Assembly: GCA_023135505.1 (NCBI GenBank)
Contig: JAGLTA010000004.1
Location: 1 to 9,898, forward strand
Reading direction: 5' to 3'
Source of the DNA: Candidatus Parcubacteria bacterium
GTDB lineage: Bacteria > Patescibacteriota > Patescibacteriia > JAACEG01
DNA: 9,898 bases
Made by a program: the position numbers and the translations under genes. Of this stretch, positions 1 to 5,643 are shown piece after piece. The notes beneath the pieces were generated by a model that worked only from the letters and a program-made list of their open reading frames with translations, had not been told where the DNA came from and did not search any database. Position 1 is the first letter of the stretch. Every line of letters starts with the position of its first letter.

Positions 1-144
1 GTCGTCCTGAACTTGTTTCAGGATCTGTCGCTACTGTTCGCTATATTATAATTAAGATTGATAAAACTTAAATATCATAGTTTGTTTTGCTGAGTAATAT
101 TTAGTTAGTAGTAAACATAGATCCTGAACTAAATTCAGGATGAC
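1..144. repeat. MITE/REPIN-like palindromic element, copy A
   Basis: A 144-bp element bounded by GTCGTCCTGAA at the left and TTCAGGATGAC at the right. Each end carries a short hairpin: TCCTGAA (5-11) with TTCAGGA (17-23), and TCCTGAA (122-128) with TTCAGGA (134-140). The ends are inverted copies of each other. The reverse complement matches copy B at 7813-7956, which is also 144 bp; the best-conserved interior stretch (here about 32-58) reads TACTGTTCGCTATATTAT. No coding frame is present. The structure fits a non-autonomous element such as a MITE or a REP doublet. The window starts at the first base, so a left flank or target duplication cannot be checked. Confidence 0.7.
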
Positions 145-193
145 AAGTTTGTTTTAACAATTTTTTTGTAAAAATTTTCAATTAAAAAGAATT

Positions 194-239
194 AATGAAT
201 TGCGAAATGGATTTTAAAAACTCCGTTCCGCAATTCATT
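194..239 (-). terminator. 3' hairpin of receiver-like gene copy 1
   Basis: On the minus strand, 18-nt arms (239-222 and 211-194) fold around a 10-nt AT-rich loop, with one G-U wobble and one C-A mismatch. The hairpin starts 8 nt after the stop codon of the 248-592 gene and is followed by a short T-rich stretch (ATTCTTTTT). An equivalent hairpin lies in the same place behind the paralog at 7366-7734. It is probably a transcription terminator. The trailing U tract is weak, so an RNA stability role is possible. Confidence 0.6.
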
Positions 240-247
240 TTTTTATT

Positions 248-592
248 CTATTGTTCTTTCAGGCAGTCCAAAACTGTCTGAATCGCCTCTTTTTCGTTTT
301 TAACATAAAAAAAGTTCCTGTCGACATCACTGTCAACAAGATTTTTAATCTGTTCGACATTATAAACAGATGAAAAAACCATAATTACTTTTGATTTTTT
401 CGCCATCTCTTTGATGACAGAAAATTCATTTTCGGAAAGAAGAATATCTATAACGATAATATCAACCTTTTTAAAAATAGGGCGTCTTATAAATCTTGCT
501 GCCCAGTGGTAAAAATTATCTTCATCTTGTAATTCTAATAAACTGCTAATTTCTGGCATTTGTTCAAAAATAACTATAATTTTTTTTTTCAT
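248..592 (-). CDS. Stand-alone receiver-like (CheY-fold-like) protein, copy 1
   Basis: A 114-residue soluble protein with no recognised full-length family. Its alternating hydrophobic strands and helices resemble a response-regulator receiver without an output domain. Strand 1 is KKKIIVIFEQ (2-11), strand 3 is VDIIVID with Asp49 at the phospho-acceptor position, strand 4 is KVIMVFSS (68-75) with Ser74/Ser75 where Thr/Ser is expected, and Lys98 sits in FFYVKN at the conserved lysine position. The usual acidic pair after strand 1 is missing (FEQ), so metal-dependent phosphorylation is doubtful. The start is well supported by AGGAGG five bases upstream. A paralog at 7366-7734 shares the ends and overall plan. 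It lies just downstream of ssrA on the same strand. A signalling or protein-protein docking role is inference; the receiver assignment rests on pattern only. Confidence 0.7.
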   Translation of the reverse strand: MKKKIIVIFEQMPEISSLLELQDEDNFYHWAARFIRRPIFKKVDIIVIDILLSENEFSVIKEMAKKSKVIMVFSSVYNVEQIKNLVDSDVDRNFFYVKNEKEAIQTVLDCLKEQ

Positions 593-597
593 TTTTT

Positions 598-603
598 CCT
601 CCT
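598..603 (-). promoter_or_regulatory. Strong Shine-Dalgarno site (AGGAGG)
   Basis: AAAGGAGG followed by five A residues and then ATG fixes the start at 592. Most other genes in the window have no recognisable Shine-Dalgarno motif, so this canonical site, shared only with the paralog at 7366-7734, stands out. Confidence 0.85.
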
Positions 604-614
604 TTTTTTATATT

Positions 615-643
615 AGTAAAAATTTCTACAAAAAAATTGTCAA
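615..643 (-). promoter_or_regulatory. Promoter block conserved between the two cassettes
   Basis: TTGACA (643-638) is a consensus -35, followed after 17 bases by TTTACT (620-615), a 4/6 match to a -10. The same TTGACA, poly-T, GTAGAAA, poly-T, ACTAA block precedes the paralog (7798-7768), where the spacer is 19 bases. The block lies directly after the tmRNA 3' end, so the gene could be transcribed independently of ssrA. The conserved spacing of sequence blocks could also reflect simple shared ancestry. Confidence 0.5.
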
Positions 644-658
644 AGTCCAAAACACTTG

Positions 659-1050
659 TGGAGATGAGGGGATTCGCGCCCCTGTCTGAAAAATTTTTTA
701 AAAATGATCTACAAATTTATCCTGTTTAATTTAAGACAATATTTTTAAAACAGGCAAAATAATATTATCTTTTTTCTTTTTTATTTAAGCGGAACACCAA
801 AAGAAAAAGCGTTTCCGCCGATCCTGCTATATGGCACCAGATTATCGCTTAGCAGAAATCAGCATCTGATGGCAGTCTATGTTTTTAAACGGCGACTGCG
901 GAAAAGTTTGGAACCGCAAAAGCAGAAGCGATCGCAGTTTTAACTTTTTTAACTAAGTTTGCACTTAATTTGATTTTGTGATTTTTAACGGGATCAACAA
1001 CCCGATTTGCCATTTTTAAAAGAACTTTTCATCGAAAACTATACATCCCC
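659..1050 (-). ncRNA. ssrA: tmRNA (transfer-messenger RNA)
   Basis: This RNA rescues stalled ribosomes in trans-translation together with SmpB, encoded immediately upstream. The 5' end GGGGATG (1050-1044) pairs with CATCTCC (666-660), giving the alanine-type acceptor with a G3-U70 wobble, followed by discriminator A at 659. A GTTTTCGATG segment matches the conserved D-arm region, and CGGG/CCCG about 35 nt into the molecule begins the first pseudoknot. AGGGG/CCCCT at the 3' end forms the T stem. The tail reads ACAAG, so the terminal CCA is not fully encoded and must be added by CCA nucleotidyltransferase. The T loop is CGCGAAT instead of the usual TTC-initial form. Length is about 392 nt, within the usual range. 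It is a single-piece, non-permuted molecule. Confidence 0.93.
885..962 (-). other. tmRNA proteolysis-tag reading frame (25 codons plus stop)
   Basis: After the first pseudoknot, AATTAAGT precedes the resume codon GCA, resembling the A/T-rich UAGUC or UAACU context seen before resume codons in other tmRNAs. The frame then reads ANLVKKVKTA, followed by IASAFAVPNF and SAVAV, then TAA. That is 25 residues, longer than the about 10-15 typical of many bacteria but similar to long mycoplasma tags. The end is AVAV rather than the common ALAA or AVAA. The resume codon is assigned by analogy and could be shifted, but the downstream stop is well placed before the second helix region. Confidence 0.7.
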
Positions 1051-1187
1051 ATTTTAAAATTTCCAATTATCAATTATCAATTTTCAATCAATTACAAATT
1101 TTTAAATATTAAATTTCCAATTATTTTTTTAATTTAAAATTTTATAATTGAAAATTCATTGCAAATTGGTAATTGATAATTGAAAAT
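1051..1187. repeat. AT-rich spacer with inverted TCAATT/AATTGA repeats
   Basis: The 137-bp gap between smpB and ssrA is almost entirely A/T and built from repeated CAATTATCAATTTTCAAT-like units. Exact 13-bp arms lie at 1070-1082 (TCAATTATCAATT) and 1171-1183 (inverted). No ORF is supported here. It may hold the ssrA promoter (several TTGATA/TTGATT and TAAAAT-like words occur on the minus strand), but the repetition prevents a clear choice. It may equally be a processing or folding spacer in a smpB-ssrA transcript. Confidence 0.5.
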
Positions 1188-1634
1188 TCATTCTTTCATC
1201 CTCTCTCTCAATCTCCTGTCAATGTCTCTCTTTTTTATAACTTCGCGTTTTTCGTATTTTCTTTTTCCGCGAACTAAGGCGATTTCAACTTTTATCAGAT
1301 TACGGTTAGTATATACTGAAATTGGGACGATTGTCAAGCCCTGCGACTCAATTTTTCCCCGCAGATGATCTATCTGCTTCCTGCTTAACAGCAATTTTCG
1401 TTTTTGATCAGGATTGTAAAACTTCTGCCGCGCTGCCGCCGGCTTGTATCTGCTTATATGGGCGCTGAATAAAAACGGCTCGTCTTCTATAAAAGAGACA
1501 TGACTCCCCTTTAAATTTATCAGTCCCGCTTTTGCTGATTTTACTTCCGCGCCTGACAAAACTATCCCTGCTTCAATCTTTTCTAAAATCTCATAATCGT
1601 ACAGCGCTTTTCTGTTTTTTGCTAAAGTAGGCAT
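1188..1634 (-). CDS. smpB: SsrA-binding protein SmpB
   Basis: A 148-residue SmpB, the obligate protein partner of tmRNA. It binds the tRNA-like domain and places its C-terminal tail in the empty mRNA channel of a stalled ribosome. Diagnostic segments are NRKALYDYEILEKIEAGIVL (7-26), the GAEVKSAKAGLINLKGSHV motif, and HISRYKPAAARQ followed by the YNPDQKRKLLLSRKQI block. The basic tail is GKRKYEKREVIKKRDIDRRL, complete in length for the family. Only two bases separate it from the PRC-barrel gene upstream and there is no Shine-Dalgarno motif, suggesting translational coupling. ssrA follows on the same strand after 137 bases. The stop is TGA. The identification is secure. Confidence 0.97.
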   Translation of the reverse strand: MPTLAKNRKALYDYEILEKIEAGIVLSGAEVKSAKAGLINLKGSHVSFIEDEPFLFSAHISRYKPAAARQKFYNPDQKRKLLLSRKQIDHLRGKIESQGLTIVPISVYTNRNLIKVEIALVRGKRKYEKREVIKKRDIDRRLRERMKE

Positions 1635-1636
1635 AA

Positions 1637-1912
1637 TTATATCGGCGCCGGCAGTTCCGCGCCTTTCTTAATCTTTTTTTTAATAATTCCATCGTTCACA
1701 ACCATTTTGTCATTATCAATTAAAACCACTTGATCGCGATGAATAATCAATTTATTATCAAACAGATCTTTTATCAAACTTGCCTTAACATAATATTTAA
1801 CAATAGAATGAAAATCAACATTAAATTCAAAATCATAAATCTTTCCAAGATACTCTCCTGATTCAGTCTGAACCGCCATCCCTATAATTTTTTTTCCTTG
1901 AATTATCGGCAT
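1637..1912 (-). CDS. PRC-barrel domain protein
   Basis: A 91-residue small protein filling one PRC-barrel fold, the beta-barrel also found in photosynthetic reaction-centre H subunits and in RimM. The N-terminal GKKIIGMAVQTESGEYLGKI (6-25) and following YDFEFNVD show the typical pattern: a hydrophobic strand, a Gly turn in GEYLG, then an acidic strand. After YYVKASLIKDLFDNKLIIHR comes the family-like DQVVLIDNDKMVV, then a lysine-rich end and PAPI. No signal or membrane segment is seen. It sits in the middle of a tight operon, 4 bases after the thioredoxin-like gene and 2 bases before smpB, without a Shine-Dalgarno site. The molecular role is unknown; the RimM-like fold invites an RNA or ribosome link, but that is inference. 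Confidence 0.75.
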   Translation of the reverse strand: MPIIQGKKIIGMAVQTESGEYLGKIYDFEFNVDFHSIVKYYVKASLIKDLFDNKLIIHRDQVVLIDNDKMVVNDGIIKKKIKKGAELPAPI

Positions 1913-1916
1913 AAAA

Positions 1917-2561
1917 TTATTTTTTTCTTTTTTTCATTATTATAAAAAAAATAAAAACCGCGCTTAATGCAATTGCTAATTTTGATAAAAAAACAAACAT
2001 CGGCTTATCCCAAAAAGAAACACTTTCTGAACTTTTAACATAATCAATTGCCGCGCTTTTAATAAATTCATTTTCCAACCTTAACCGCTCGTCATCATCT
2101 ATTTTTTTATTTTGATTATTAATTTGATTATTAATATTAGCAGCGGCTACTTTTTTGTTTAATCTCTCTATTGGAGATTCACAGTTGTTTATCAAGCAAT
2201 TTTCAACCAGCTGGCGAATGTGATTATCCATAGATCCCGCATATCCGGCGAAACCGTCATTGCCTATAAAAAAAGCCGGCACCCCGCGAATATCTTCCGC
2301 GTAAGCATCGCTTAAAGCGGCAAACAGCTTTCTATTGTCCTCGTTGTTATAAATTTCATACGATTTAATATTCAGATTGGGATATTCTATTTTTAACTTT
2401 TCCAAAAATGGCTTTGCATTAGAGCAATACGAACAGCCGTCTCCCCAAAAAAAATACAGATCAACTTCATTCGCGGCTGTTGCTTGAAAAGAAAAAACGG
2501 AAATAAAAAAAGAAAAAAACAGCGCGATTGATAAAAATTTGTTTAATTTTTTATTGTTCAT
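1917..2561 (-). CDS. Membrane-anchored exported thioredoxin-like protein
   Basis: A 214-residue protein. The N-terminus (KKLNK, then a hydrophobic stretch at about 11-26 and ATAA at 27-30) looks like a cleavable signal peptide. The thioredoxin domain follows: LYFFWGDGCSYC carries the redox pair Cys43-Cys46, and GVPAFFI at 93-99 supplies the cis-proline loop (Pro95). Cys122 and Cys127 form a second possible disulfide. An Asn/Lys/Glu-rich linker (about 140-185) leads to a membrane helix (about 188-209) and a basic tail, so the catalytic domain should face outside the cell. A role in disulfide exchange on secreted proteins is inferred. It is the first gene of the operon with the PRC-barrel gene and smpB, from a consensus promoter at 2598-2625. 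No Shine-Dalgarno motif precedes the start. Confidence 0.8.
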   Translation of the reverse strand: MNNKKLNKFLSIALFFSFFISVFSFQATAANEVDLYFFWGDGCSYCSNAKPFLEKLKIEYPNLNIKSYEIYNNEDNRKLFAALSDAYAEDIRGVPAFFIGNDGFAGYAGSMDNHIRQLVENCLINNCESPIERLNKKVAAANINNQINNQNKKIDDDERLRLENEFIKSAAIDYVKSSESVSFWDKPMFVFLSKLAIALSAVFIFFIIMKKRKK

Positions 2562-2597
2562 ATTTTTAGTTTAATTATTTTTTAATTTATACTTAAA

Positions 2598-2625
2598 ATT
2601 ATAAACTATTTTGCTTATATGTCAA
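2598..2625 (-). promoter_or_regulatory. Consensus sigma-70-type promoter of the smpB operon
   Basis: TTGACA (2625-2620), a 16-base spacer and TATAAT (2603-2598), both hexamers perfect. Transcription would start near 2591, leaving a short leader of about 30 nt before the ATG at 2561. It lies in the 103-bp divergent gap shared with the trhP-like gene. On the other strand, TATAAA at 2638-2643 is a possible -10 for that gene, without a convincing -35. Confidence 0.8.
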
Positions 2626-2664
2626 AATTTGATACACTATAAAACAATACAATAACAAAACAAT

Positions 2665-3894
2665 ATGGTTAAAAACAAAAAAATTGAGCTATTGGCGCCA
2701 GCGGGAAATATCGCTAAAGCAAAATACGCTTTGGCTTTCGGAGCCGATGCGCTTTATTTAGGAATTCCAGACTTTTCATTAAGAGTTCGGATTAATGAAT
2801 TCACTAAAAACGATATTAATAAAATTATTAAATACACTCGCGATCGAAATAAAAAAATATACATCACGCTTAATATTTACGCGCGCAATAGGCATTTAAA
2901 AAGTATTCCTGCGCATTTAAAGCAATTAAGCAAAATCAAGCCAGACGGAATTATAATTTCAGATCCGGGAATTTTGGAATTGGCAAAAAAATATTGCCCT
3001 AAAATACCTATCCATTTAAGCGTTCAAGCAAATTGTACGAATTGGCAAGCGGCAAAATTCTGGCTGCAACATGGAGTAAAAAGGATAATTTTAGCGCGGG
3101 AACTGTCCCTACCTGAAATAACTGAAATTCACAAAAAAGTTCCGCAAATGGAATTAGAGTGTTTTGTCCATGGCGCGATCTGTATGAGCTATTCAGGCAG
3201 ATGCCTGTTAAGTTCGTATTTGACTGGAAGAGACGCCAACCTTGGCGACTGCGCCCAGCCATGCCGCTGGCAATACAAATATTTTTTAGAAGAGCAGGAG
3301 AGAAAAGGAGAATTTTTTCCTATTGAAGAAGATAGAAGCGGGAGTTATATTCTGAATTCTAAAGATTTATGCCTTATTAAATATTTAGACGATCTGAAAA
3401 AAGCCGGGGTTTCGTCTTTTAAAATAGAAGGACGGGCAAAAAGCGTTTTTTATATCGCGATGGTATGCAAAATTTATCGTGAAGCGACGGATTTAGGATC
3501 TAATAAAAATAAAAAAGTGGAGTTAAATAAATTATACGCGGAACTGCAGACTCTGACTCATCGCGATTATACCGCAGGATTTCTTTTGGGCAACGATGAG
3601 GCAAAGCAGAAATACGACGCTTCGCATAAAATTTCAAACTATCAATTTGTCGGCGAGATTGTAAAAAAAGCAAAGAACGGAATTTATATGAAAGTTCATA
3701 ACGCGATTTTTGCAGGAGACACGATAGAATTTATCCAGCCGAACGCTGAAAACTTTAAATTAAGACTGAACACATTTTTTGATCAAGACGGCAAAGAGAT
3801 TTCAGAAGCGCATGGAGGGCAAAAAAAAACTGTTTTTATCAAAACAAAAAAAGGGATTGAAAAAATGTCAATCGCGCGAAAAAATATAAATTAA
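2665..3894 (+). CDS. trhP: U32-family protein, TrhP/YegQ type (tRNA U34 hydroxylation)
   Basis: A 409-residue U32 family protein that matches the E. coli YegQ/TrhP pattern along its length. That protein is needed for prephenate-dependent 5-hydroxyuridine formation at tRNA wobble U34. Visible signatures are IELLAPAGN (7-15), GADALYLG, FSLRVRINEF (37-46), IHLSVQANCTNW (116-127), ARELSLPEI, and FVHGAICMSYSGRCLLSSYL. Four conserved cysteines (173, 180, 196, 200) match positions that hold an iron-sulfur cluster in related U32 proteins. NSKDL and FKIEGRAKS follow, and the C-terminal ~85 residues form the U32 beta-barrel region. It is slightly shorter than E. coli YegQ (about 450) because the loop after CRWQY is reduced. 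It is monocistronic, divergent from the smpB operon and convergent with the permease gene 13 bases away. Older names call it peptidase U32, but peptidase activity is not expected. Confidence 0.87.
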   Translation: MVKNKKIELLAPAGNIAKAKYALAFGADALYLGIPDFSLRVRINEFTKNDINKIIKYTRDRNKKIYITLNIYARNRHLKSIPAHLKQLSKIKPDGIIISDPGILELAKKYCPKIPIHLSVQANCTNWQAAKFWLQHGVKRIILARELSLPEITEIHKKVPQMELECFVHGAICMSYSGRCLLSSYLTGRDANLGDCAQPCRWQYKYFLEEQERKGEFFPIEEDRSGSYILNSKDLCLIKYLDDLKKAGVSSFKIEGRAKSVFYIAMVCKIYREATDLGSNKNKKVELNKLYAELQTLTHRDYTAGFLLGNDEAKQKYDASHKISNYQFVGEIVKKAKNGIYMKVHNAIFAGDTIEFIQPNAENFKLRLNTFFDQDGKEISEAHGGQKKTVFIKTKKGIEKMSIARKNIN

Positions 3895-3907
3895 ATCTTT
3901 TTATAAT

Positions 3908-4888
3908 TTAAAAAACAGACCAATTAAAGAAATAACCGATTATCATGATTCCGATTGAAGTAACGCTTAAAAAGGCGAGTAGCAATTGCCAACTCATCGC
4001 TTTTTTAAGGATAAAAATGCTTGGAATTGATAAAGTTACAGTAGCGGTCATAAAGGCGAGCGAAGTTCCTAAAGACGCTCCTTTTTGTGTTAACGCTTCA
4101 ATGATCGGTATAACGCTTATTGAATTGGCGTAAAGCGGCGTTCCCATAAGAGTCGCCAAAGGAACCGTCCACCAGCGCTTAATGGTTAAATATGTTTCCA
4201 CAAAATCTTTCGGAACGAAGCCGTGGATTAGAGCCCCGATACCGACGCCGATTACAATATAGGGAAAAATGCTTTTTGATATTCGCATTCCATCTCTCCA
4301 CCAATAAGCCAATTTTTTACTCAATCTGATTTTTTCGCCGCCGCTCTCTTTTTCAGCATCGCTTCTTGATTTAAATTTTAAAAATTCAGGATTGATATAT
4401 TGATCCATTTTTAAACGCTGAATAAGCATACCCCCTGCTATGGCTATTGCAATTCCAATAAAATTATACGCGATTGTCATTTTTAATCCAAACATTGTAG
4501 GAAAAATAAACAGCGACGCTTCGTTCACTAACGGAGAAGCAATAAGAAAAGCAAGAGTTACGCCCAATGGTATGCCGGCGCTAACAAATCCGACAAAAAG
4601 CGGAATTGAAGAACAAGAACAGAATGGCGTAATAACTCCGAGCAAAGCCGCTAATAAATAATCAAAGCCGTACCATTTTCGTCTGATTAAAATATCACGC
4701 GCCTTTTCCATTGGAAAATAATAACGAGTAATCGCCATCACATAATTAATAACTAAAAGAAGCAGGGTTATTTTTATGATGTCGTAAATAAAAAAATTTA
4801 TTGCATCGCCCCAATATTCATTAGTTACGCTGAGCCAGTCATAAGTAACTATATCGGCAAATATTTGAACTGGATTAAATATACCCAT
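3908..4888 (-). CDS. ArsP/YraQ-type permease (UPF0718/DUF318)
   Basis: A 326-residue polytopic membrane protein with about eight to ten hydrophobic segments. The family hallmark TPFCSCSSIPLFVGFVSAGI (88-107) with Cys90 and Cys92 is present, followed by IPLGVTLAFLIASPLVNEAS. A second half-repeat, GTPLYANSISVIPIIEAL to GTSLAFMTATVTLSIPSIFI (249-293), suggests the internal duplication known in this permease group. A charged cytoplasmic loop (about 160-195) joins the halves. Some family members (ArsP) export trivalent organoarsenicals; others have unknown substrates. It is the last gene of an operon with a thioredoxin-like protein (13 bases upstream) and an ArsR repressor. That context supports metal(loid) efflux, although the exact substrate cannot be read from sequence. 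No Shine-Dalgarno motif is seen before the start. Confidence 0.85.
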   Translation of the reverse strand: MGIFNPVQIFADIVTYDWLSVTNEYWGDAINFFIYDIIKITLLLLVINYVMAITRYYFPMEKARDILIRRKWYGFDYLLAALLGVITPFCSCSSIPLFVGFVSAGIPLGVTLAFLIASPLVNEASLFIFPTMFGLKMTIAYNFIGIAIAIAGGMLIQRLKMDQYINPEFLKFKSRSDAEKESGGEKIRLSKKLAYWWRDGMRISKSIFPYIVIGVGIGALIHGFVPKDFVETYLTIKRWWTVPLATLMGTPLYANSISVIPIIEALTQKGASLGTSLAFMTATVTLSIPSIFILKKAMSWQLLLAFLSVTSIGIMIIGYFFNWSVF

Positions 4889-4901
4889 AGGATTAATTTA
4901 T

Positions 4902-5204
4902 TTAGCAGTCGCAGCGACAACAGCCGCAAGAACGGCAGCCGTCATTTTTTTCTTTAGATAAATTATCACATAAAACATTTTTTATTTCTTTGTCGCTGTA
5001 TCCGCCGCCGGTTAAAACGGGCTTTCCGTTAATCGCCAAAACAGGGCTTGTTATAACCCCCATTTTAATCATTTCGGCAACATCCGTAATGTATTCCACG
5101 TCTGCCTCAATTTTTAATTCCGCGGCAATTTTTTTGACTGTTTTAAACAACTGCTTACAGCCAGGACAACCCGAACCTAAAACTTGGATTGCTTGTTTCT
5201 TCAT
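4902..5204 (-). CDS. Small thioredoxin-like redox protein with Cys-rich tail
   Basis: A 100-residue protein of the small redox-active disulfide / thioredoxin-like group often paired with ArsP/YraQ permeases. IQVLGSGCPGCKQL has the redox motif CPGC (Cys13-Cys16), YITDVAEMIKMGV follows, and ITSPVLAINGKPVLTG contains the cis-proline (Pro54). The domain ends near residue 80. The last 11 residues, CRSCGCCRCDC, hold six cysteines (90, 93, 95, 96, 98, 100), a metallothionein-like tail unusual for this family. The start overlaps the arsR stop as ATGA, indicating translational coupling. It could reduce or hand over a thiophilic metal(loid) to the permease; this is inferred from operon context and cysteine content. 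There is no signal peptide, so it is cytosolic. Confidence 0.83.
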   Translation of the reverse strand: MKKQAIQVLGSGCPGCKQLFKTVKKIAAELKIEADVEYITDVAEMIKMGVITSPVLAINGKPVLTGGGYSDKEIKNVLCDNLSKEKNDGCRSCGCCRCDC

Positions 5205-5506
5205 AATTTTAAAAATTTATTTAATAATTTAGCGTGTTTTGATAATATTTTTTTATCTATTTTATAAAAAATTTTTAAACTTTCTTTTCTTGATAAAATA
5301 AGATCAAAATCTTTTAGCACTTTTAGATGATGGGAAATTAAATTTTGCGGAAGTTTTAAGTATTGCCAAATTTCACAAACGCATTTTTCGCTATCTTGCA
5401 AAATACATAAAATTTTAAGGCGATTTTCTTCAGATATTATTTTTAAAAATTCCGCTGCTTGTTTTATGCTTTTTTCTGATCTGTTTTTACAGCAACTTAG
5501 TTTCAT
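5201..5506 (-). CDS. ArsR/SmtB-family metal(loid)-responsive repressor
   Basis: A 101-residue winged-helix repressor. AAEFLKIISEENRLKILCIL (17-36) is the typical N-terminal helix pair. KCVCEIWQYL (41-50) carries the ArsR-type CVC metal-binding pair Cys42/Cys44 in the alpha-3 position (ELCVCDL in classical ArsR). LPQNLISHHLKVLKDFDLI (52-70) is the recognition helix and start of the wing. Cys5, Cys6 and Cys34 are further candidate ligands. It is first in the operon, followed through an ATGA overlap by the thioredoxin-like gene and then the permease. A perfect palindrome between its -10 and start codon suggests autorepression relieved by As(III), Sb(III) or another soft metal. The start lacks a Shine-Dalgarno motif; the transcript leader would be only about 20-25 nt. 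Confidence 0.9.
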   Translation of the reverse strand: MKLSCCKNRSEKSIKQAAEFLKIISEENRLKILCILQDSEKCVCEIWQYLKLPQNLISHHLKVLKDFDLILSRKESLKIFYKIDKKILSKHAKLLNKFLKL

Positions 5507-5516
5507 AAAATAACAT

Positions 5517-5538
5517 TATATCAATATATATTGATATA
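5517..5538. promoter_or_regulatory. Perfect 22-bp palindromic operator for ArsR
   Basis: A perfect 22-bp inverted repeat with half-site TATATCAATAT, symmetric about 5527/5528. It overlaps the -10 hexamer of the arsR promoter and the expected start point and ends 11 bases before the arsR ATG. ATCAA/TTGAT arms match the general style of ArsR-family operators. Binding here would block RNA polymerase. Confidence 0.8.
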
Positions 5539-5564
5539 TTAGTTTTTTTTAATTTACCTGTCAA
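5536..5564 (-). promoter_or_regulatory. arsR operon promoter
   Basis: TTGACA (5564-5559), a 17-base spacer and TAATAT (5541-5536). The -10 overlaps the palindromic operator by three bases. Transcription would start near 5529, inside the operator. No clear promoter is seen for the divergent gene starting at 5644, although TATACT at 5594-5599 is a possible -10 on the plus strand. Confidence 0.75.
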
Positions 5565-5643
5565 GCGTTGCCTCGTATTTAAAAAAATTTCCTTATACTT
5601 AACAATTGTGATAAAATTTAAATAACTAACAGTTTTAATTTTT

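Larger units (their letters stand above)
155..659 (-). repeat. Duplicated single-gene cassette, copy 1
   Basis: This unit is homologous at both flanks to 7271-7812. The shared left flank runs from TAACAA through AAAATTTTCAATTAAA into a 3' hairpin. The shared right flank contains TTCTACAAAAAAATTGTCAA, then GT, CAAAACACTTGT and the AGGAGG ribosome site. The ORFs between are diverged paralogs in the same orientation. Homology ends at the base where the mature tmRNA begins. This is best read as an old duplication of promoter, gene and terminator together. Confidence 0.7.

Noticed and set aside
1180..1368. Plus-strand open frame opposite smpB
   Set aside because: It is antisense to a secure gene and its sequence looks like a mirror of basic and hydrophobic SmpB codons; not supported.
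3008..3262. Minus-strand open frame inside the trhP-like gene
   Set aside because: It lies wholly inside a well-supported gene and lacks domain-like features; a shadow frame.
2665..3894. Collagenase/peptidase annotation for the U32 protein
   Set aside because: The close match to the YegQ/TrhP signature and four conserved cysteines point to tRNA hydroxylation; protease activity is not supported.
1188..5506. Use of the TGA-to-glycine genetic code (as in Gracilibacteria)
   Set aside because: TGA ends arsR exactly at the ATGA overlap and ends smpB at the normal family length, so TGA is a stop here.
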